Source: Actinomycetes bacterium (GTDB lineage Bacteria; Actinomycetota; Acidimicrobiia; Acidimicrobiales; Ilumatobacteraceae). Taken from it: a stretch of 64,000 nt of DNA. The stretch spans positions 1 to 64,000 of the forward strand of contig JAKOUY010000023.1 in assembly GCA_029782355.1 (NCBI GenBank), read 5' to 3'. The translations under genes and the position numbers were made by a program. Below are positions 8,236-17,743 of the stretch, piece by piece; the stretch's first letter is position 1; every line of letters starts with the position of its first letter. Under the pieces are notes generated by a model. The model ran no database searches. It was given only the letters and a program-made list of their open reading frames with translations, and was not told where the DNA came from.

Positions 8236-9546
8236 GTGATGCCCGAAGACGTCCTCGCCGGGATGACCGTGCATGCCCTGGTGGTCGGATGCGACGGCGT
8301 CGTCACCGGTGCCTACGGTGGCGCCGGTCATCTGGCCGGGTGGCCCTACGGCGAGCTGGTCGGCCGCAGCGTGCTCGATGTGCTCGGGCATGCCACCCGG
8401 GCCGAGCTCTCCGGGTTGTTCGCCCCCGGCGCGGCCACGCCCATCGCCGCCAGGGCGCTGTCCTTCCCCGCGGTGGTCGTCGGGCCGGACGGCCAAGAGG
8501 AGGAGTTCGACGTGTCCCCGGCGGGCTTCGACCGCGACGGGTGCCGCGGCTGGGTCGTCACCATCTCGTCGCGCTCCGATCTCTCGCCGGTCGGTGACGT
8601 CCTGCGGCGGATGATCCGCGGCGACGCCCTGGCCGACGTCGGTGCCGCCGTCGCCCGCCGGCTGACCTACGACACCGCCGACTCCACCCACCTGTCGTTG
8701 GTCATCACCTGGCCCGGCACGGTACGGATGACCCTGGCTGCCGGCCGACCCGGCTCGGCGCTCGAACCGGCGGTGCGCGCCACGGTCGAGTCCGGCGAGG
8801 CCTGCCTGTGGCCGGCGCCCGACAGCGGCGAGATCGTCGACGTCCCGCTGGACACGCTGCCGGCCGAGGTGGTCACGGCGATGGAGGCCGACGGGTTCGC
8901 CCAGCTGCTGGCGATGCGCATCGAGATCGGTCAACGCAATGCCCTGGTGCTGTTGCACTTCGCCCGGGACCTCAACGTCGGCGGGTTGCTCGGCAACACC
9001 CGGTTGGCCTACCGCGAGCTGGGCATGGCGTTGACCCGCGCCGTCGAACGCGAGGAGGGCGAGCGGCTCCTGCGCGAGGCGGCCATGCGCGATCCACTGA
9101 CCGGGTTGTACAACCGCGCCGGCTTCGGGGAGCTCACCGGCAACGCCGATCTGGGTTCGGCGGTGGTCTTCGTCGATCTCGACCACTTCAAGGAGGTCAA
9201 CGACCGCTACGGGCACGCCGTCGGCGATGCCGTGCTGGTGGAGATCGCGGCGCGGATGCGCGCCGTGCTGCGGCCCAACGACCATGTCGCCCGGCTGGGT
9301 GGCGACGAGTTCGCCGCCATCGTCGACGGGGTCACCGACGCGGCCGCCGCCGACATCGCCGAGCGCCTGCTGATGGCCGTCACCGACCCGCTGCCCCAGC
9401 ACCTCGGCCCGGCGCGCGTCGGTGCCAGCATCGGCGTGGCCCACGTCGGCGACGGCGTGACCATCACCGACGCGCTGAAGTCGGCCGACCTGGCCATGCT
9501 CGACGCCAAGCGCGCCGGGCGCTGCCGGTTCGTCGTCTCCCGCTGA
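8236..9546 (+). CDS. Diguanylate cyclase (GGDEF) with N-terminal sensor region
   Basis: 436 residues. The N-terminus (about 1-120) is PAS-like and residues about 125-270 GAF-like, both weak. The C-terminal GGDEF domain begins DPLTGLYNRAGF; the catalytic GGDEF itself is residues 355-359 and is intact. An RPND motif at 346-349, five residues before it, matches the c-di-GMP inhibitory I-site (RxxD). The enzyme should make c-di-GMP with product feedback; no EAL domain follows. No transmembrane segment is evident, so it is probably cytoplasmic. GTG 8236 is followed directly by ATG 8239, either may be used. Confidence 0.9.
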   Translation: MMPEDVLAGMTVHALVVGCDGVVTGAYGGAGHLAGWPYGELVGRSVLDVLGHATRAELSGLFAPGAATPIAARALSFPAVVVGPDGQEEEFDVSPAGFDRDGCRGWVVTISSRSDLSPVGDVLRRMIRGDALADVGAAVARRLTYDTADSTHLSLVITWPGTVRMTLAAGRPGSALEPAVRATVESGEACLWPAPDSGEIVDVPLDTLPAEVVTAMEADGFAQLLAMRIEIGQRNALVLLHFARDLNVGGLLGNTRLAYRELGMALTRAVEREEGERLLREAAMRDPLTGLYNRAGFGELTGNADLGSAVVFVDLDHFKEVNDRYGHAVGDAVLVEIAARMRAVLRPNDHVARLGGDEFAAIVDGVTDAAAADIAERLLMAVTDPLPQHLGPARVGASIGVAHVGDGVTITDALKSADLAMLDAKRAGRCRFVVSR

Positions 9547-9564
9547 TCCGGGCGGCGCCGGCGA

Positions 9565-10365
9565 TCAGCGGCGGGTCCACACGGGCGGCCGCTTCTCGGC
9601 GAACGCTCGCGGGCCCTCCTTGGCATCGGCCGTGGCGAAGATCGGCCAACCGATCTCCAGCTCCTTGGCCAGGGCCTCCTCCTCCGGCAGGGTGGCGGTC
9701 TCACGCACGGAGCGGAGGATCGCCTCGACGGCGAGCGGGCCGTTGGCCGCGATCATCTCGGCGATCTCCAGCGACGTCGCCAGGGCCTGACCGTCGGGTA
9801 CCACTCGGCCGATCAGTCCGATGGCCAGTGCCTCGGCGGCCGGATAGGCCCGAGCCGTCAGCAGCATCTCCAGGGCCGCGGTGTAACCGATCTGGCGTTG
9901 CAGACGGACCGTGGATCCACCCACCGGGAACAGGCCGCGGCGGGCCTCGAAGACGCCGAAGGTGGCACCCTCGCCGGCGACTCGGATGTGCGTGGCCTGG
10001 AGAATCTCGGTTCCGCCGGCCACGGCGTAGCCCTCGACCGCGGCGATCAGCGGCTTGTGGACCCGGTAGTGGCGCAGCAGCGCCTTCCAGTGGAGGTCTG
10101 GATCGTCCTTCCAGCGTGCGGCGTGGTCGGTGACCGGGCCACCGCCCGCCGCAGCAGCCTTCAGATCCATGCCGGTGCAGAAGTTCCCTCCCGCACCGGT
10201 GAGGATCGCGCAGCGCAGGTCGTCGTTGGTGTTCAGCTCGACCCAGGCGTCGTACATGCCGGCCAACATCGCCTGGCTCAAGGCGTTCTTGGCCTCGGGC
10301 CGGTTCATGGTGACCACCAGGGTGTGGCCGACCTGTTCGACGGTGAGGTGTTCGGTGCCGTTCAC
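9565..10365 (-). CDS. Enoyl-CoA hydratase/isomerase family protein
   Basis: 266 residues. Crotonase signatures: VVTMNRPEAKNALS, the oxyanion-hole GGNFCTGMDLKA, HKPLIAAVEGYAVAGGTEI and GVFEARRGLFPVGGS. Predicted to act on an enoyl-CoA or related thioester in beta-oxidation. GTG 10365 overlaps the stop of the upstream serine hydrolase gene in a GTGA arrangement, so translation of the two may be coupled although their roles are not obviously linked. It converges with the GGDEF gene, 18 bp away. Confidence 0.87.
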   Translation of the reverse strand: MNGTEHLTVEQVGHTLVVTMNRPEAKNALSQAMLAGMYDAWVELNTNDDLRCAILTGAGGNFCTGMDLKAAAAGGGPVTDHAARWKDDPDLHWKALLRHYRVHKPLIAAVEGYAVAGGTEILQATHIRVAGEGATFGVFEARRGLFPVGGSTVRLQRQIGYTAALEMLLTARAYPAAEALAIGLIGRVVPDGQALATSLEIAEMIAANGPLAVEAILRSVRETATLPEEEALAKELEIGWPIFATADAKEGPRAFAEKRPPVWTRR

Positions 10366-11549
10366 GCCGCCGACAGTACGGTCTTGGCCACGGCATCCAG
10401 CAGTTGGCGATTGTCGAACCCGCCGGGAACGATGGCCTGCGTCCACGCCACCGCGATGGTCAGGTCGAGGTCCGGGCAGCTCAGGGCGGCGACACCCCAG
10501 AAGGCGTCGTGATACCAGCATGGAGGCGCATCGCTGAGTCGGTACACGCCGAGACCGCCGTGCACCTGGTCGGCGGCCGAGTCGATGGTCGTCATCATGG
10601 TCAACGTCGTCGGATCGTTGAACACCCGACCGCCGAACAGCGCGGCGTAGAAGGTCGCCAGATCACGCATGGTGGTCACGATCCCGCCGCCGCCGTACAG
10701 GTCGACGGAGGGGTCGAGGCGATCGACGTCCACCTCGCCGACGTACTGATGGGCCGGGGAGCGCTCCGCCACGGGGCGCTCGACACCGTCGTCGACGTAG
10801 GTGCTGTCCAACCCCAGGCGGTCGAAGCGGAGCAGCCGACGCAGCGCTTGCCCGAACGACGCACCGGTGTGGCTCTCCAGGATGGATCCCAGCAGCACGT
10901 AGCCGGTGTCGCTGTAGTGGTACTCCGTGCCGGGGCGAGCGAGCGGATCGTCGTGCTCGACCGCGAAGCGGACCTGATCACCTCGGGTCCAACGACGGCC
11001 CGGGTCAGCCAGTACGGCCGCGGCGTACGGACCCCCGGCCACCCCGCCGGCGTTGCCGGCGAAGTCGGCGATCCCGCTGGTGTGGTTCAGCAGCTGGCGA
11101 ACGGTGATCGCGTCGACGTCGTACCCGTCGCCGCGGAGCAACTCGACGAGATCCGGCTCGACGCCGGCCTCGACGAGCGTGGCCGAGAGGTTCAGGCGGT
11201 GTTGCTCGACCAGCCGGAGCGTTGCCGCCGCGGTGAACGTCTTGGTGACCGACGCGATGCGAACGGAGCTGTCCGTCGACATCGGGGTGTGTGCGTCGAG
11301 GTCGTCGGTCCCGGCAGCTGCGGCGATGTCCAGGTGACGAGTGGCCGAGATCACCTGGACGACGATCCCCGGAATCGACGGGTACCGGCTCAGCTCCCGA
11401 TCGAGCAGCGACTGCAGGCGGTCGTGCGGCGCTGCGTCGGTTGCCGTGGGCGGCACGGTGCCAGCTCGCGCCGAGGCGGGCGCGGACGTGATCGAGGTGG
11501 CGCCGGCGACGGCGGTGAGCACGGCGAACGTTGTGCAGCGGAGGTTCAT
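10362..11549 (-). CDS. Secreted serine hydrolase, beta-lactamase/DD-peptidase (class C-like) family
   Basis: 395 residues with a signal peptide (MNLRCTTFAVLTAVAGAT..., likely cleaved after ASARA near residue 29). The catalytic SxxK is S100-V-T-K103, followed by the LLNHTSGI segment and a YSDTGY motif in the position of Tyr-x-Asn. This fits class C beta-lactamase-like esterases and D-alanyl-D-alanine carboxypeptidases; a true beta-lactamase role cannot be claimed. It is divergent from a two-component system over a 108-bp gap, so that system may control it (inference). ATG 11549 chosen because it opens the signal peptide. Confidence 0.88.
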   Translation of the reverse strand: MNLRCTTFAVLTAVAGATSITSAPASARAGTVPPTATDAAPHDRLQSLLDRELSRYPSIPGIVVQVISATRHLDIAAAAGTDDLDAHTPMSTDSSVRIASVTKTFTAAATLRLVEQHRLNLSATLVEAGVEPDLVELLRGDGYDVDAITVRQLLNHTSGIADFAGNAGGVAGGPYAAAVLADPGRRWTRGDQVRFAVEHDDPLARPGTEYHYSDTGYVLLGSILESHTGASFGQALRRLLRFDRLGLDSTYVDDGVERPVAERSPAHQYVGEVDVDRLDPSVDLYGGGGIVTTMRDLATFYAALFGGRVFNDPTTLTMMTTIDSAADQVHGGLGVYRLSDAPPCWYHDAFWGVAALSCPDLDLTIAVAWTQAIVPGGFDNRQLLDAVAKTVLSAA

Positions 11550-11657
11550 GGCGTCGAGGATCGACGTTCGCCGCCGCCCGCGCATCGTCGGTCGCGCTGA
11601 TTGCAGATCCGTCTGCAGGTGGAGGGCGCGTCGTCGGGAGATCGGTACGGTTCGGGC

Positions 11658-12881
11658 GTGGGCATCCAACGGATCCGCGTGCTCTGGGGGCGTCACCCGC
11701 TCCGGACCGACGCCGTCGTGGCGGCCCTGTTGGGTGCGATGGGCACGCTTCGGGTTCTCGGCCAATACCGGATCAATCAGCAGGCGGGTGTGCCCATCGC
11801 CACGGACCGACTGACGGCGATCGTGTTGGTCTGGTGCTGCGCAGCGCCGCTCGCCCTTCGCCGCGGCGCGCCCGAGGTGTCGTTCGTCGCATGTATCGGG
11901 GTGTTCATCGCCACGCGACTGGTGGAGGTGCCGGAACCGACCGTCACCGTCGTGGTGTTGGCCACCTCCTTCGTGAGCATCGGTGTCCACGGTTCGCCAC
12001 GCTGGAGGACTGCGATCAGATTGGCTGGGGCAATTGCGTTGGCGGTCATGTACGTGGTCGTCGCGGTGCGGACCGCACGGCGGGCCGACCTCGGCGGCGC
12101 GTTCAACGTGATCCTCGGCTTCGACGCCGCGCTGAGTGTGCTGATCATCGTGACAGCCTGGACGCTCGGCGAGGTGTGGCGGAGCCGGACCGAGCATGCC
12201 AACGACCTGGCCGAGCGAACCGCGGAGTTGGACGAGGAGCGCCACGCCAACGCGGAACGCGCCGTCATCGAGGAACGGCTGCGGATCGCTCGTGAACTCC
12301 ACGACGTGCTGGCCCACCACGTCAGCCTCATGGGCGTGCAAGCGGCCGCAGCCGGCCGGGTCATCGGGCGCGATCCGCAACGGGCTCGAGCCTCGCTCGA
12401 TGTCATCGAGACGTCGAGCCGGGACGCGGTCGACGAGTTCCGACGGTTGGTCGGGTTCCTCCGGGCTGGGTCGCACGCCGACGAAGCAGGCCCGCAACCG
12501 GGGTTGGGACGTGGTCAGGAGTTGATCGCCGACGCCAGACGCAGCGGGCTCGATGTCGGCTGGCGGGTGCTGGGTGACCCCGTCGCACTGCCGCCCGGAG
12601 TCGACCTGTCGGCGTTCCGGATCGTTCAGGAGGCGCTGACGAACACGCGCAAACACGCCGATGCGCGTCGGGCGGAGGTCACGATCGATTTCCAGCCGAC
12701 TCGGCTCGACGTGACGGTCACCGACGACGGGATGGCGCGTCCGACCAGCGAGCAAGGCGGTCTCGGCCTGCTCGGAATGCGCGAACGCCTTCGGCTCCAC
12801 GAGGGTCGCTTGGAGGCCGGCCCACGGCCGGAGGGTGGATACCGGGTTCACGCCGAGTTTCCCCTGCGGGGCCACCGATGA
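11658..12881 (+). CDS. NarL-type sensor histidine kinase (HisKA_3)
   Basis: 407 residues. The N-terminal 165 residues hold about five or six hydrophobic segments, for example AVVAALLGAMGTLRVLG and VILGFDAALSVLIIVTAW, followed by a short coiled linker rich in Glu. The dimerisation/phosphorylation site is in RIARELHDVLAHHVS with His215 as the phospho-acceptor. The ATP-binding domain shows EALTNTRKHADA and GGLGLLGMRERL. Typical of actinobacterial DesK/LiaS-like kinases that sense envelope signals. GTG 11658 was chosen over an upstream TTG at 11601. The response regulator overlaps its stop (ATGA), forming one operon. Confidence 0.9.
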   Translation: MGIQRIRVLWGRHPLRTDAVVAALLGAMGTLRVLGQYRINQQAGVPIATDRLTAIVLVWCCAAPLALRRGAPEVSFVACIGVFIATRLVEVPEPTVTVVVLATSFVSIGVHGSPRWRTAIRLAGAIALAVMYVVVAVRTARRADLGGAFNVILGFDAALSVLIIVTAWTLGEVWRSRTEHANDLAERTAELDEERHANAERAVIEERLRIARELHDVLAHHVSLMGVQAAAAGRVIGRDPQRARASLDVIETSSRDAVDEFRRLVGFLRAGSHADEAGPQPGLGRGQELIADARRSGLDVGWRVLGDPVALPPGVDLSAFRIVQEALTNTRKHADARRAEVTIDFQPTRLDVTVTDDGMARPTSEQGGLGLLGMRERLRLHEGRLEAGPRPEGGYRVHAEFPLRGHR

Positions 12882-13537
12882 TCCGTGTGCTGATCGTCGA
12901 CGACCAGGCCCTCGTTCGGTCCGGCTTCGCGATGATCCTCGGCACCGAGGATGACCTCACCGTGGTGGGCGAGGCTGCGGACGGCCGAGAGGCACTCGAG
13001 TTGCTGGAGCGAGCCCGGCCCGATGTGGTGTTGATGGACATCGAGATGCCACGTTTGAACGGGGTGGAAGCGACGCGGGCCATCGTGGCCGGTCCGAGCG
13101 GTGCGAGGGTGATCATGCTGACCACCTTCGACCGCGACGACTACGTCTTCGAGGCGCTGCGCGCCGGCGCCGCCGGATTCGTCCTCAAGAACGCCCCGCC
13201 CGACCGCCTGATCGAGGCGATCCGGATCGTCGCCGACGGCGCCGCGCTCCTGTCTCCCGAAGTGACTCGCCGGGTGATCGAGCGGTTCGCCATGCTGGAA
13301 CCAGCACCGGACCTCGCCCACCTCCTGGCCCGGCTGACCGCGCGCGAGCGCGAGGTCCTGGTTGAAGTGGCCCGTGGTCGCAACAACGCGGAGATCGCCA
13401 CGGTCCTGTACCTCGGCGAAGCCACGGTCAAGACGCATGTCTCGTCGATCCTGTCCAAGCTCGGTCTGCGTGATCGGGTGCAGGCGGTGGTGTTCGCCTA
13501 TGACGCCGGCGTGGCCCAGCGAGGCGGTCGAGGCTGA
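12878..13537 (+). CDS. LuxR/NarL-family response regulator
   Basis: 219 residues. The receiver domain has the acidic pair DD at 8-9, phospho-acceptor Asp54 in VLMDIEMP, and the VLKNAPP lysine loop. The C-terminal LuxR-type helix-turn-helix runs from about 150: LTAREREVLVEVARGRNNAEIA then TVKTHVSSILSKLGL. Partner of the kinase encoded immediately upstream with a 4-base overlap. Targets are unknown; the divergent secreted serine hydrolase is a plausible one, since NarL/LiaR-type systems often react to cell-wall stress. Confidence 0.93.
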   Translation: MIRVLIVDDQALVRSGFAMILGTEDDLTVVGEAADGREALELLERARPDVVLMDIEMPRLNGVEATRAIVAGPSGARVIMLTTFDRDDYVFEALRAGAAGFVLKNAPPDRLIEAIRIVADGAALLSPEVTRRVIERFAMLEPAPDLAHLLARLTAREREVLVEVARGRNNAEIATVLYLGEATVKTHVSSILSKLGLRDRVQAVVFAYDAGVAQRGGRG

Positions 13538-13612
13538 CTTCCCTCGGTGGACGGACGCGCGCTCATCCCGGTGTCGGATGCGAGCGCAGCGGACGATCCC
13601 TACGTTCGGGGT

Positions 13613-13888
13613 ATGACTCCCTCCACCACCACGGGGCGGCGATCGCTCGGCCAGCTTGCACTGGCGCTCGGCATCGCCGGCCTCCTTCCCGTTCCGGGCA
13701 TCCTCGCATCGCTCGCGGCGATCGTCTGCGGGCGTACCGCCCTGCGCGATTCGGGCGACGACAGCGGTTCGGCCCGACTCGGCCTGGGTCTCGGCATCCT
13801 CGGCGCGCTCGCCTCGTTCCTCGTCCTGTTCGTCTATTGCGTCGTCCTCGGCTACCCGTTCCCGATCCACCGATATCGCGCTCGATGA
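13613..13888 (+). CDS. Small two-helix membrane protein, DUF4190-like
   Basis: 91 residues. Two hydrophobic helices (about LALALGIAGLLPVPGILAS and GLGLGILGALASFLVLFVYC) are separated by a loop CGRTALRDSGDDSGSARLG, which is the typical layout of DUF4190 proteins in Gram-positives. Function unknown; such proteins are integral to the cytoplasmic membrane. ATG 13613 preceded by CGGGG was chosen; an in-frame ATG at 13547 would add 22 unstructured residues. It follows the response regulator by 75 bp on the same strand. Confidence 0.7.
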   Translation: MTPSTTTGRRSLGQLALALGIAGLLPVPGILASLAAIVCGRTALRDSGDDSGSARLGLGLGILGALASFLVLFVYCVVLGYPFPIHRYRAR

Positions 13889-13925
13889 CACCCCGGGCCG
13901 CCGGCGAGTCGGCAGGGCTGATCTA

Positions 13926-15518
13926 ATGGGCCGGATGCCCGCTGCGACGTTCAACATCGCCGATCTCTTCGAGCAGGCCGTCGACGAGTGGCCCGACCGG
14001 CCGTACCTCGCCGACGAGCGCGCCCGGCGGACGTACGCCGAGATGGACCGGCGGGCCAACCGCTTGGCCCACCACCTGGCGTCGACCGGGATCGGCCCCG
14101 GCGATCGGGTGGGGATCTACGCCCTCAACCGGGTCGAGTGGGTCGAGGCGCTGTGGGCGGTGTTCAAGCTGCGTGCCGTCTGGATCAACATCAACTACCG
14201 CTACGTCGAGGACGAACTGCGCTACCTCTTCGACCAAGCCGGGCTGCGGGCCCTGATCGTCGAGGAGCAGTACGCCGAGCGTGCCGCAGCCGTCGCTCCC
14301 GAGGTGCCCCGCCTGGTGTTCGGTGCGGAGTACGAGGCCGCCCTCGCCGCCCAGTCCGACGACCGTGACTTCGGCCCGCGCTCGGGTGACGATCACTACA
14401 TCCTGTTCACCGGCGGCACCACCGGCATGCCGAAGGGGGTCGTCTGGCGCCACGAGGACGTGGTCATGGCGCTCGGCGGCGGCGTCGACATCCGCACCGG
14501 CGAGATCCTCGACGATCCCAGCGGGTTCGTCGCCAAGGGCAACGCCGGCTTCACCATGGTTAGCTTCCCGCTGCCGCCGCTGATGCACGGAGCCAGCCAG
14601 TGGAGCGTCATGGGCCAGGCGTTCATCGGCGGGTCGATGGTGCTGCGTGCCCGGTTCGATCCGGCCGAGGTGTGGCGCACGGTCGAGGCCGAGCGGGTCA
14701 ACAGCTTGTTCATCACCGGCGACGCCATGGCCCGACCACTGCTCGACACCTACGACGAGCTCGTCGCCGGTGGCCGGCCGCCGGATGCGTCGTCGCTGTT
14801 CTTCGTCGGCTCGAGCGCCGTGCTGTTCTCCCAGCACGCCAAGGACCGGTTCCTCGACCGGTTCCCCAACCTGATCATCAGCGACTCGGTCGGCTCCAGC
14901 GAGGGCGGGGCCAACGGCTTCTCCGTGATCGGCAAGGGCACGGCGATGAAGGGCGGGCCGACGGTGAAGGCCGCCCCGCAGTCGGTCGTGCTCGACGATC
15001 AGTTGCGCCCGCTGCCACCGGGCTCCGGCGTCGTCGGCCGGCTGGCCCGCTTCGGGAACATCCCCGTCGGCTACCTGAACGACCCGGAGAAGACCGCCGA
15101 GGTGTTCGTCACGGGTGCCGACGGACGACGGTACGTGATCCCCGGAGACCACGCCATGCTGGAGGCCGACGGCAGCATCACCCTGCTCGGACGGGGCTCG
15201 GTCAGCATCAACTCGGGCGGGGAGAAGATCTTCCCCGAGGAGGTCGAGAACGCCCTGAAGTCGCACCCTGGTGTGTACGACGCAGTGGTCGTCGGGGTGC
15301 CCGACGATCGCTGGGGTCAGCGGGTCGTGGCCGTCATCGCCGCCGCCCCCGGCACCCAACCCGAGCTCGGTGACGTGCAGACCCACTGCCGCCAGCACAT
15401 CGCCGGCTACAAGGTGCCGCGCGCCCTGGTGGTGGTCGACGAGATCCTCCGCTCGCCGGCCGGCAAGCTCGACTATCGCTGGGCCAAGCGGGTGGCGATG
15501 GGCGAGGAGCCTGCGTGA
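13926..15518 (+). CDS. Acyl-CoA synthetase (FadD family), probably for bulky or branched acids
   Basis: 530 residues. ANL motifs: LFTGGTTGMPKGVVW (P-loop), SDSVGSSEGG, the GDHAMLEADG hinge and SPAGKLDY with the C-terminal lysine. Segments VEWVEALWAVFKLRAVWININYRYV and SINSGGEKIFPEEVE are near-identical in layout to the synthetase at 4308, suggesting paralogues. Next to it is an alpha-methylacyl-CoA racemase overlapping by 4 nt, so the pair would activate and epimerise a methyl-branched acid, as in sterol side-chain degradation (inference). ATG 13926 is preferred because GGCAGGG lies about 8 nt upstream; ATG 13935 is the alternative. Confidence 0.9.
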   Translation: MGRMPAATFNIADLFEQAVDEWPDRPYLADERARRTYAEMDRRANRLAHHLASTGIGPGDRVGIYALNRVEWVEALWAVFKLRAVWININYRYVEDELRYLFDQAGLRALIVEEQYAERAAAVAPEVPRLVFGAEYEAALAAQSDDRDFGPRSGDDHYILFTGGTTGMPKGVVWRHEDVVMALGGGVDIRTGEILDDPSGFVAKGNAGFTMVSFPLPPLMHGASQWSVMGQAFIGGSMVLRARFDPAEVWRTVEAERVNSLFITGDAMARPLLDTYDELVAGGRPPDASSLFFVGSSAVLFSQHAKDRFLDRFPNLIISDSVGSSEGGANGFSVIGKGTAMKGGPTVKAAPQSVVLDDQLRPLPPGSGVVGRLARFGNIPVGYLNDPEKTAEVFVTGADGRRYVIPGDHAMLEADGSITLLGRGSVSINSGGEKIFPEEVENALKSHPGVYDAVVVGVPDDRWGQRVVAVIAAAPGTQPELGDVQTHCRQHIAGYKVPRALVVVDEILRSPAGKLDYRWAKRVAMGEEPA

Positions 15519-16606
15519 CGGCCGCGCTCGGCGGTCCGCTGGCCGGGCTGCGCGTGGTGGAGATGGTCGGTCTCGGTCCGGCGCCCTACGCCACCGCGGT
15601 GCTGGCCGACTTCGGCTGCGACGTGGTCTGCGTGGAGCGCAGTGCCCCGCCCGTGCCGGACCGCCCGGCGACCAGCCCGATGCTGCGCGGCAAGCGCAGC
15701 GTGGTCCTCGACGTCAAGACGCCCACCGGGCTCGACGGCGTCCTCGCCCTGACCGACGCCGCCGACGTGTTCGTCGACCCGTACCGGCCGGGGGTGTGCG
15801 AGCGTCTCGGCCTCGGGCCGGACGTGCTGACGGCGCGCAACCCGCGGCTGATCTATGCCCGGATGACCGGCTATGGCCAGGACGGGCCGTTGGCCCACGC
15901 CGCCGGGCACGACATCAACTACATCGCCCTGTCCGGAGCGCTGGAGATGATCGGCCCCGATGGCGGTGCGCCGGTGTTCCCGGTGAACCTGCTCGGCGAC
16001 TTCGCCGGCGGGTCGATGCTGCTGGCCTTCGGCGTGGCCTGTGCGGCCTACGAGCGCGAGCGCAGCGGTCTCGGCCAGACCATCGACGTGGCGATGGTCG
16101 ACGGCGCGGCGCAGATCGCCGGGCCGATGTTCACGGCGAAGACGTCCGGCCACTGGGGGCGCCGGGGCACCAACGTCCTCGACGGCGGTGCGCCCTACTA
16201 CAACGTCTACGAGACCGCCGACGGCCAGTGGATCTCCATCGGGGCCTTGGAACCGCAGTTCCACGCCGAGCTGTACGCCCGGCTCGGCCTCGACGAGCCC
16301 GAGGGGTGGGCGACGCGCGGCTGGGCCGAGGAGCGGGCCCGCCTGACCGAGCTGTTCCGCAGCCGGACCCGCGACGAGTGGTGCGCGCTCCTCGACGGGT
16401 CGGACAGCTGCTTCGCCCCCGTGCTCAGCGTGGCCGAGGTGGCCCGGCATCCGCACACCCGCCACCGGGGGATCGCCGTCGACGTCCACGGGTCGACCCA
16501 TGCCGCCCCGGCGCCGCGCCTGTCGCGCACCCCGGCGACGACCACCGTTCCCTGCCACCCCGGCCAGCACCGCCTGACCGACGTCCTGGCCGACTGGACC
16601 ACCTGA
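15515..16606 (+). CDS. mcr: Alpha-methylacyl-CoA racemase
   Basis: 363 residues, family III CoA-transferase fold. It matches the mycobacterial racemase closely in pattern: GLRVVEMVGLGPAPYA, PYRPGVCERLGLGPD, LIYARMTGYGQDGP and GGAPYYNVYE. The catalytic residues established for that enzyme (His, Asp, Glu) appear as His132 in AGHDINYI, Asp162 in LLGDFAGG and Glu246 in GALEPQF. This supports racemisation at the 2-methyl carbon of branched acyl-CoAs (for example sterol side chains or pristanoyl-CoA) rather than CoA transfer. ATG/GTG-type overlap of 4 nt with the upstream synthetase indicates coupled expression. Confidence 0.9.
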   Translation: MTAALGGPLAGLRVVEMVGLGPAPYATAVLADFGCDVVCVERSAPPVPDRPATSPMLRGKRSVVLDVKTPTGLDGVLALTDAADVFVDPYRPGVCERLGLGPDVLTARNPRLIYARMTGYGQDGPLAHAAGHDINYIALSGALEMIGPDGGAPVFPVNLLGDFAGGSMLLAFGVACAAYERERSGLGQTIDVAMVDGAAQIAGPMFTAKTSGHWGRRGTNVLDGGAPYYNVYETADGQWISIGALEPQFHAELYARLGLDEPEGWATRGWAEERARLTELFRSRTRDEWCALLDGSDSCFAPVLSVAEVARHPHTRHRGIAVDVHGSTHAAPAPRLSRTPATTTVPCHPGQHRLTDVLADWTT

Positions 16607-16618
16607 AAGGCGCCCGCC

Positions 16619-17743
16619 ATGGCTCACCCGCTCGACGAGTACCCGATCCACCAGACCCCGCTGTCGATGGCCTTTCCCGGGACCAGCGACCGCGACTTCT
16701 ACGACCGCAACATCTTCCACGTCATCCCCCACGGTCACGAGGACATGCAGCTGATCGCCGGGTTCGGCGTCTACCCCAACCTCGGCGTGATGGACGCCTA
16801 CGCCTGCCTGCGGGTCGGCTCGGTGCACCACGTCGTGCGGGCCAGCGATGCGATGAGCGACGACCGGATGCGCATGGAGGTCGGCCCGATCCGCATCGAG
16901 GTGATCGAACCGCTGCACACCGTGCGGGTCGTGGTCGACGACGACGCCGTGGCGATGGACGCCACCTGGACGCGGTTCGTGCCCGTGCACGACGAGGCCT
17001 ACCACACGCTGCGAACCGGCACGAAGCAGATCCTCGAGGCCAGCCGGTTCCTCGGCATCGGCACCTGGTCGGGCACGGTGTCGGGCGGGGGCAGGACGTG
17101 GACGCTGGATGCCGAGCAGTGGACCGGCACCCGCGACCGCTCGTGGGGCATCCGCCCGGTCGGTGAGGCCGTGCCAGCGGGGCGCTGGTCCGCCGAGCTG
17201 GAGCCCAAGCTGCACTGGTTCTGGATCCCGATGCGCTTCCCCGAGTTCACCACCGTGACGATCCTGCAGGAGGATCCCGACGGGTTCCGGACCCTGAACG
17301 ACGCCGTCCGCCAGTGGCCGGCAGGGTCCGGGCGGGGCATCGAGCAGCTCGGCTGGCCGCAGGTGGACGTGCGGTATCGCTCGGGCACGCGGCTCCCACT
17401 GGGTGCCACCGTGCACCTCCGCCAGCGCAACGGCGAGCCAATCGCCATGGAGGTCGAGGTGCTCGGCTCGATGCCGCTGCACATCGGCTGCGGGTACGGC
17501 GGCGACCCCGACTGGGGCCACGGCCAGTGGCGAGGCCGTGGCTGGGTCGACCACGCCACCTACGACCTGACCGCGCCCGAGGTCGCCGGTCGGATCCCGT
17601 GGGGCGTCATCGACCACGTCGCCCGGGCCACCTGGCACGACGCGTCCGGCACCGACCACGTCGGCTACGGCATCTTCGAGCACGGCACCATCGGCCGCCA
17701 CGACCCGAGCGGCTTCACCGACCTGTTCTCCGTCGCCCCATGA
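16619..17743 (+). CDS. Conserved-looking protein of unknown function, possibly lipocalin-like
   Basis: 374 residues, not recognised with confidence. No signal peptide, transmembrane segment or nucleotide-binding motif is visible. The sequence is rich in Trp and alternating hydrophobic strands (GTWSGTVSGGGRTWTLDAEQ, LHWFWIPMRFPEF, HIGCGYGGDPDWGHGQW), which would suit a two-domain beta-barrel such as the AttH/CrtC-like hydratase fold; this is only a structural guess. It lies 12 nt after the racemase gene in the same direction, so it probably belongs to the same catabolic operon and could act on a hydrophobic substrate. The palindrome array begins 64 nt after its stop. Confidence 0.75.
   Translation: MAHPLDEYPIHQTPLSMAFPGTSDRDFYDRNIFHVIPHGHEDMQLIAGFGVYPNLGVMDAYACLRVGSVHHVVRASDAMSDDRMRMEVGPIRIEVIEPLHTVRVVVDDDAVAMDATWTRFVPVHDEAYHTLRTGTKQILEASRFLGIGTWSGTVSGGGRTWTLDAEQWTGTRDRSWGIRPVGEAVPAGRWSAELEPKLHWFWIPMRFPEFTTVTILQEDPDGFRTLNDAVRQWPAGSGRGIEQLGWPQVDVRYRSGTRLPLGATVHLRQRNGEPIAMEVEVLGSMPLHIGCGYGGDPDWGHGQWRGRGWVDHATYDLTAPEVAGRIPWGVIDHVARATWHDASGTDHVGYGIFEHGTIGRHDPSGFTDLFSVAP

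Noticed and set aside
11550-12875. Long minus strand extension of the serine hydrolase gene through the kinase region
   Set aside because: The extension has shadow-frame composition and lies opposite a clear histidine kinase; the signal peptide fixes the start at 11549.
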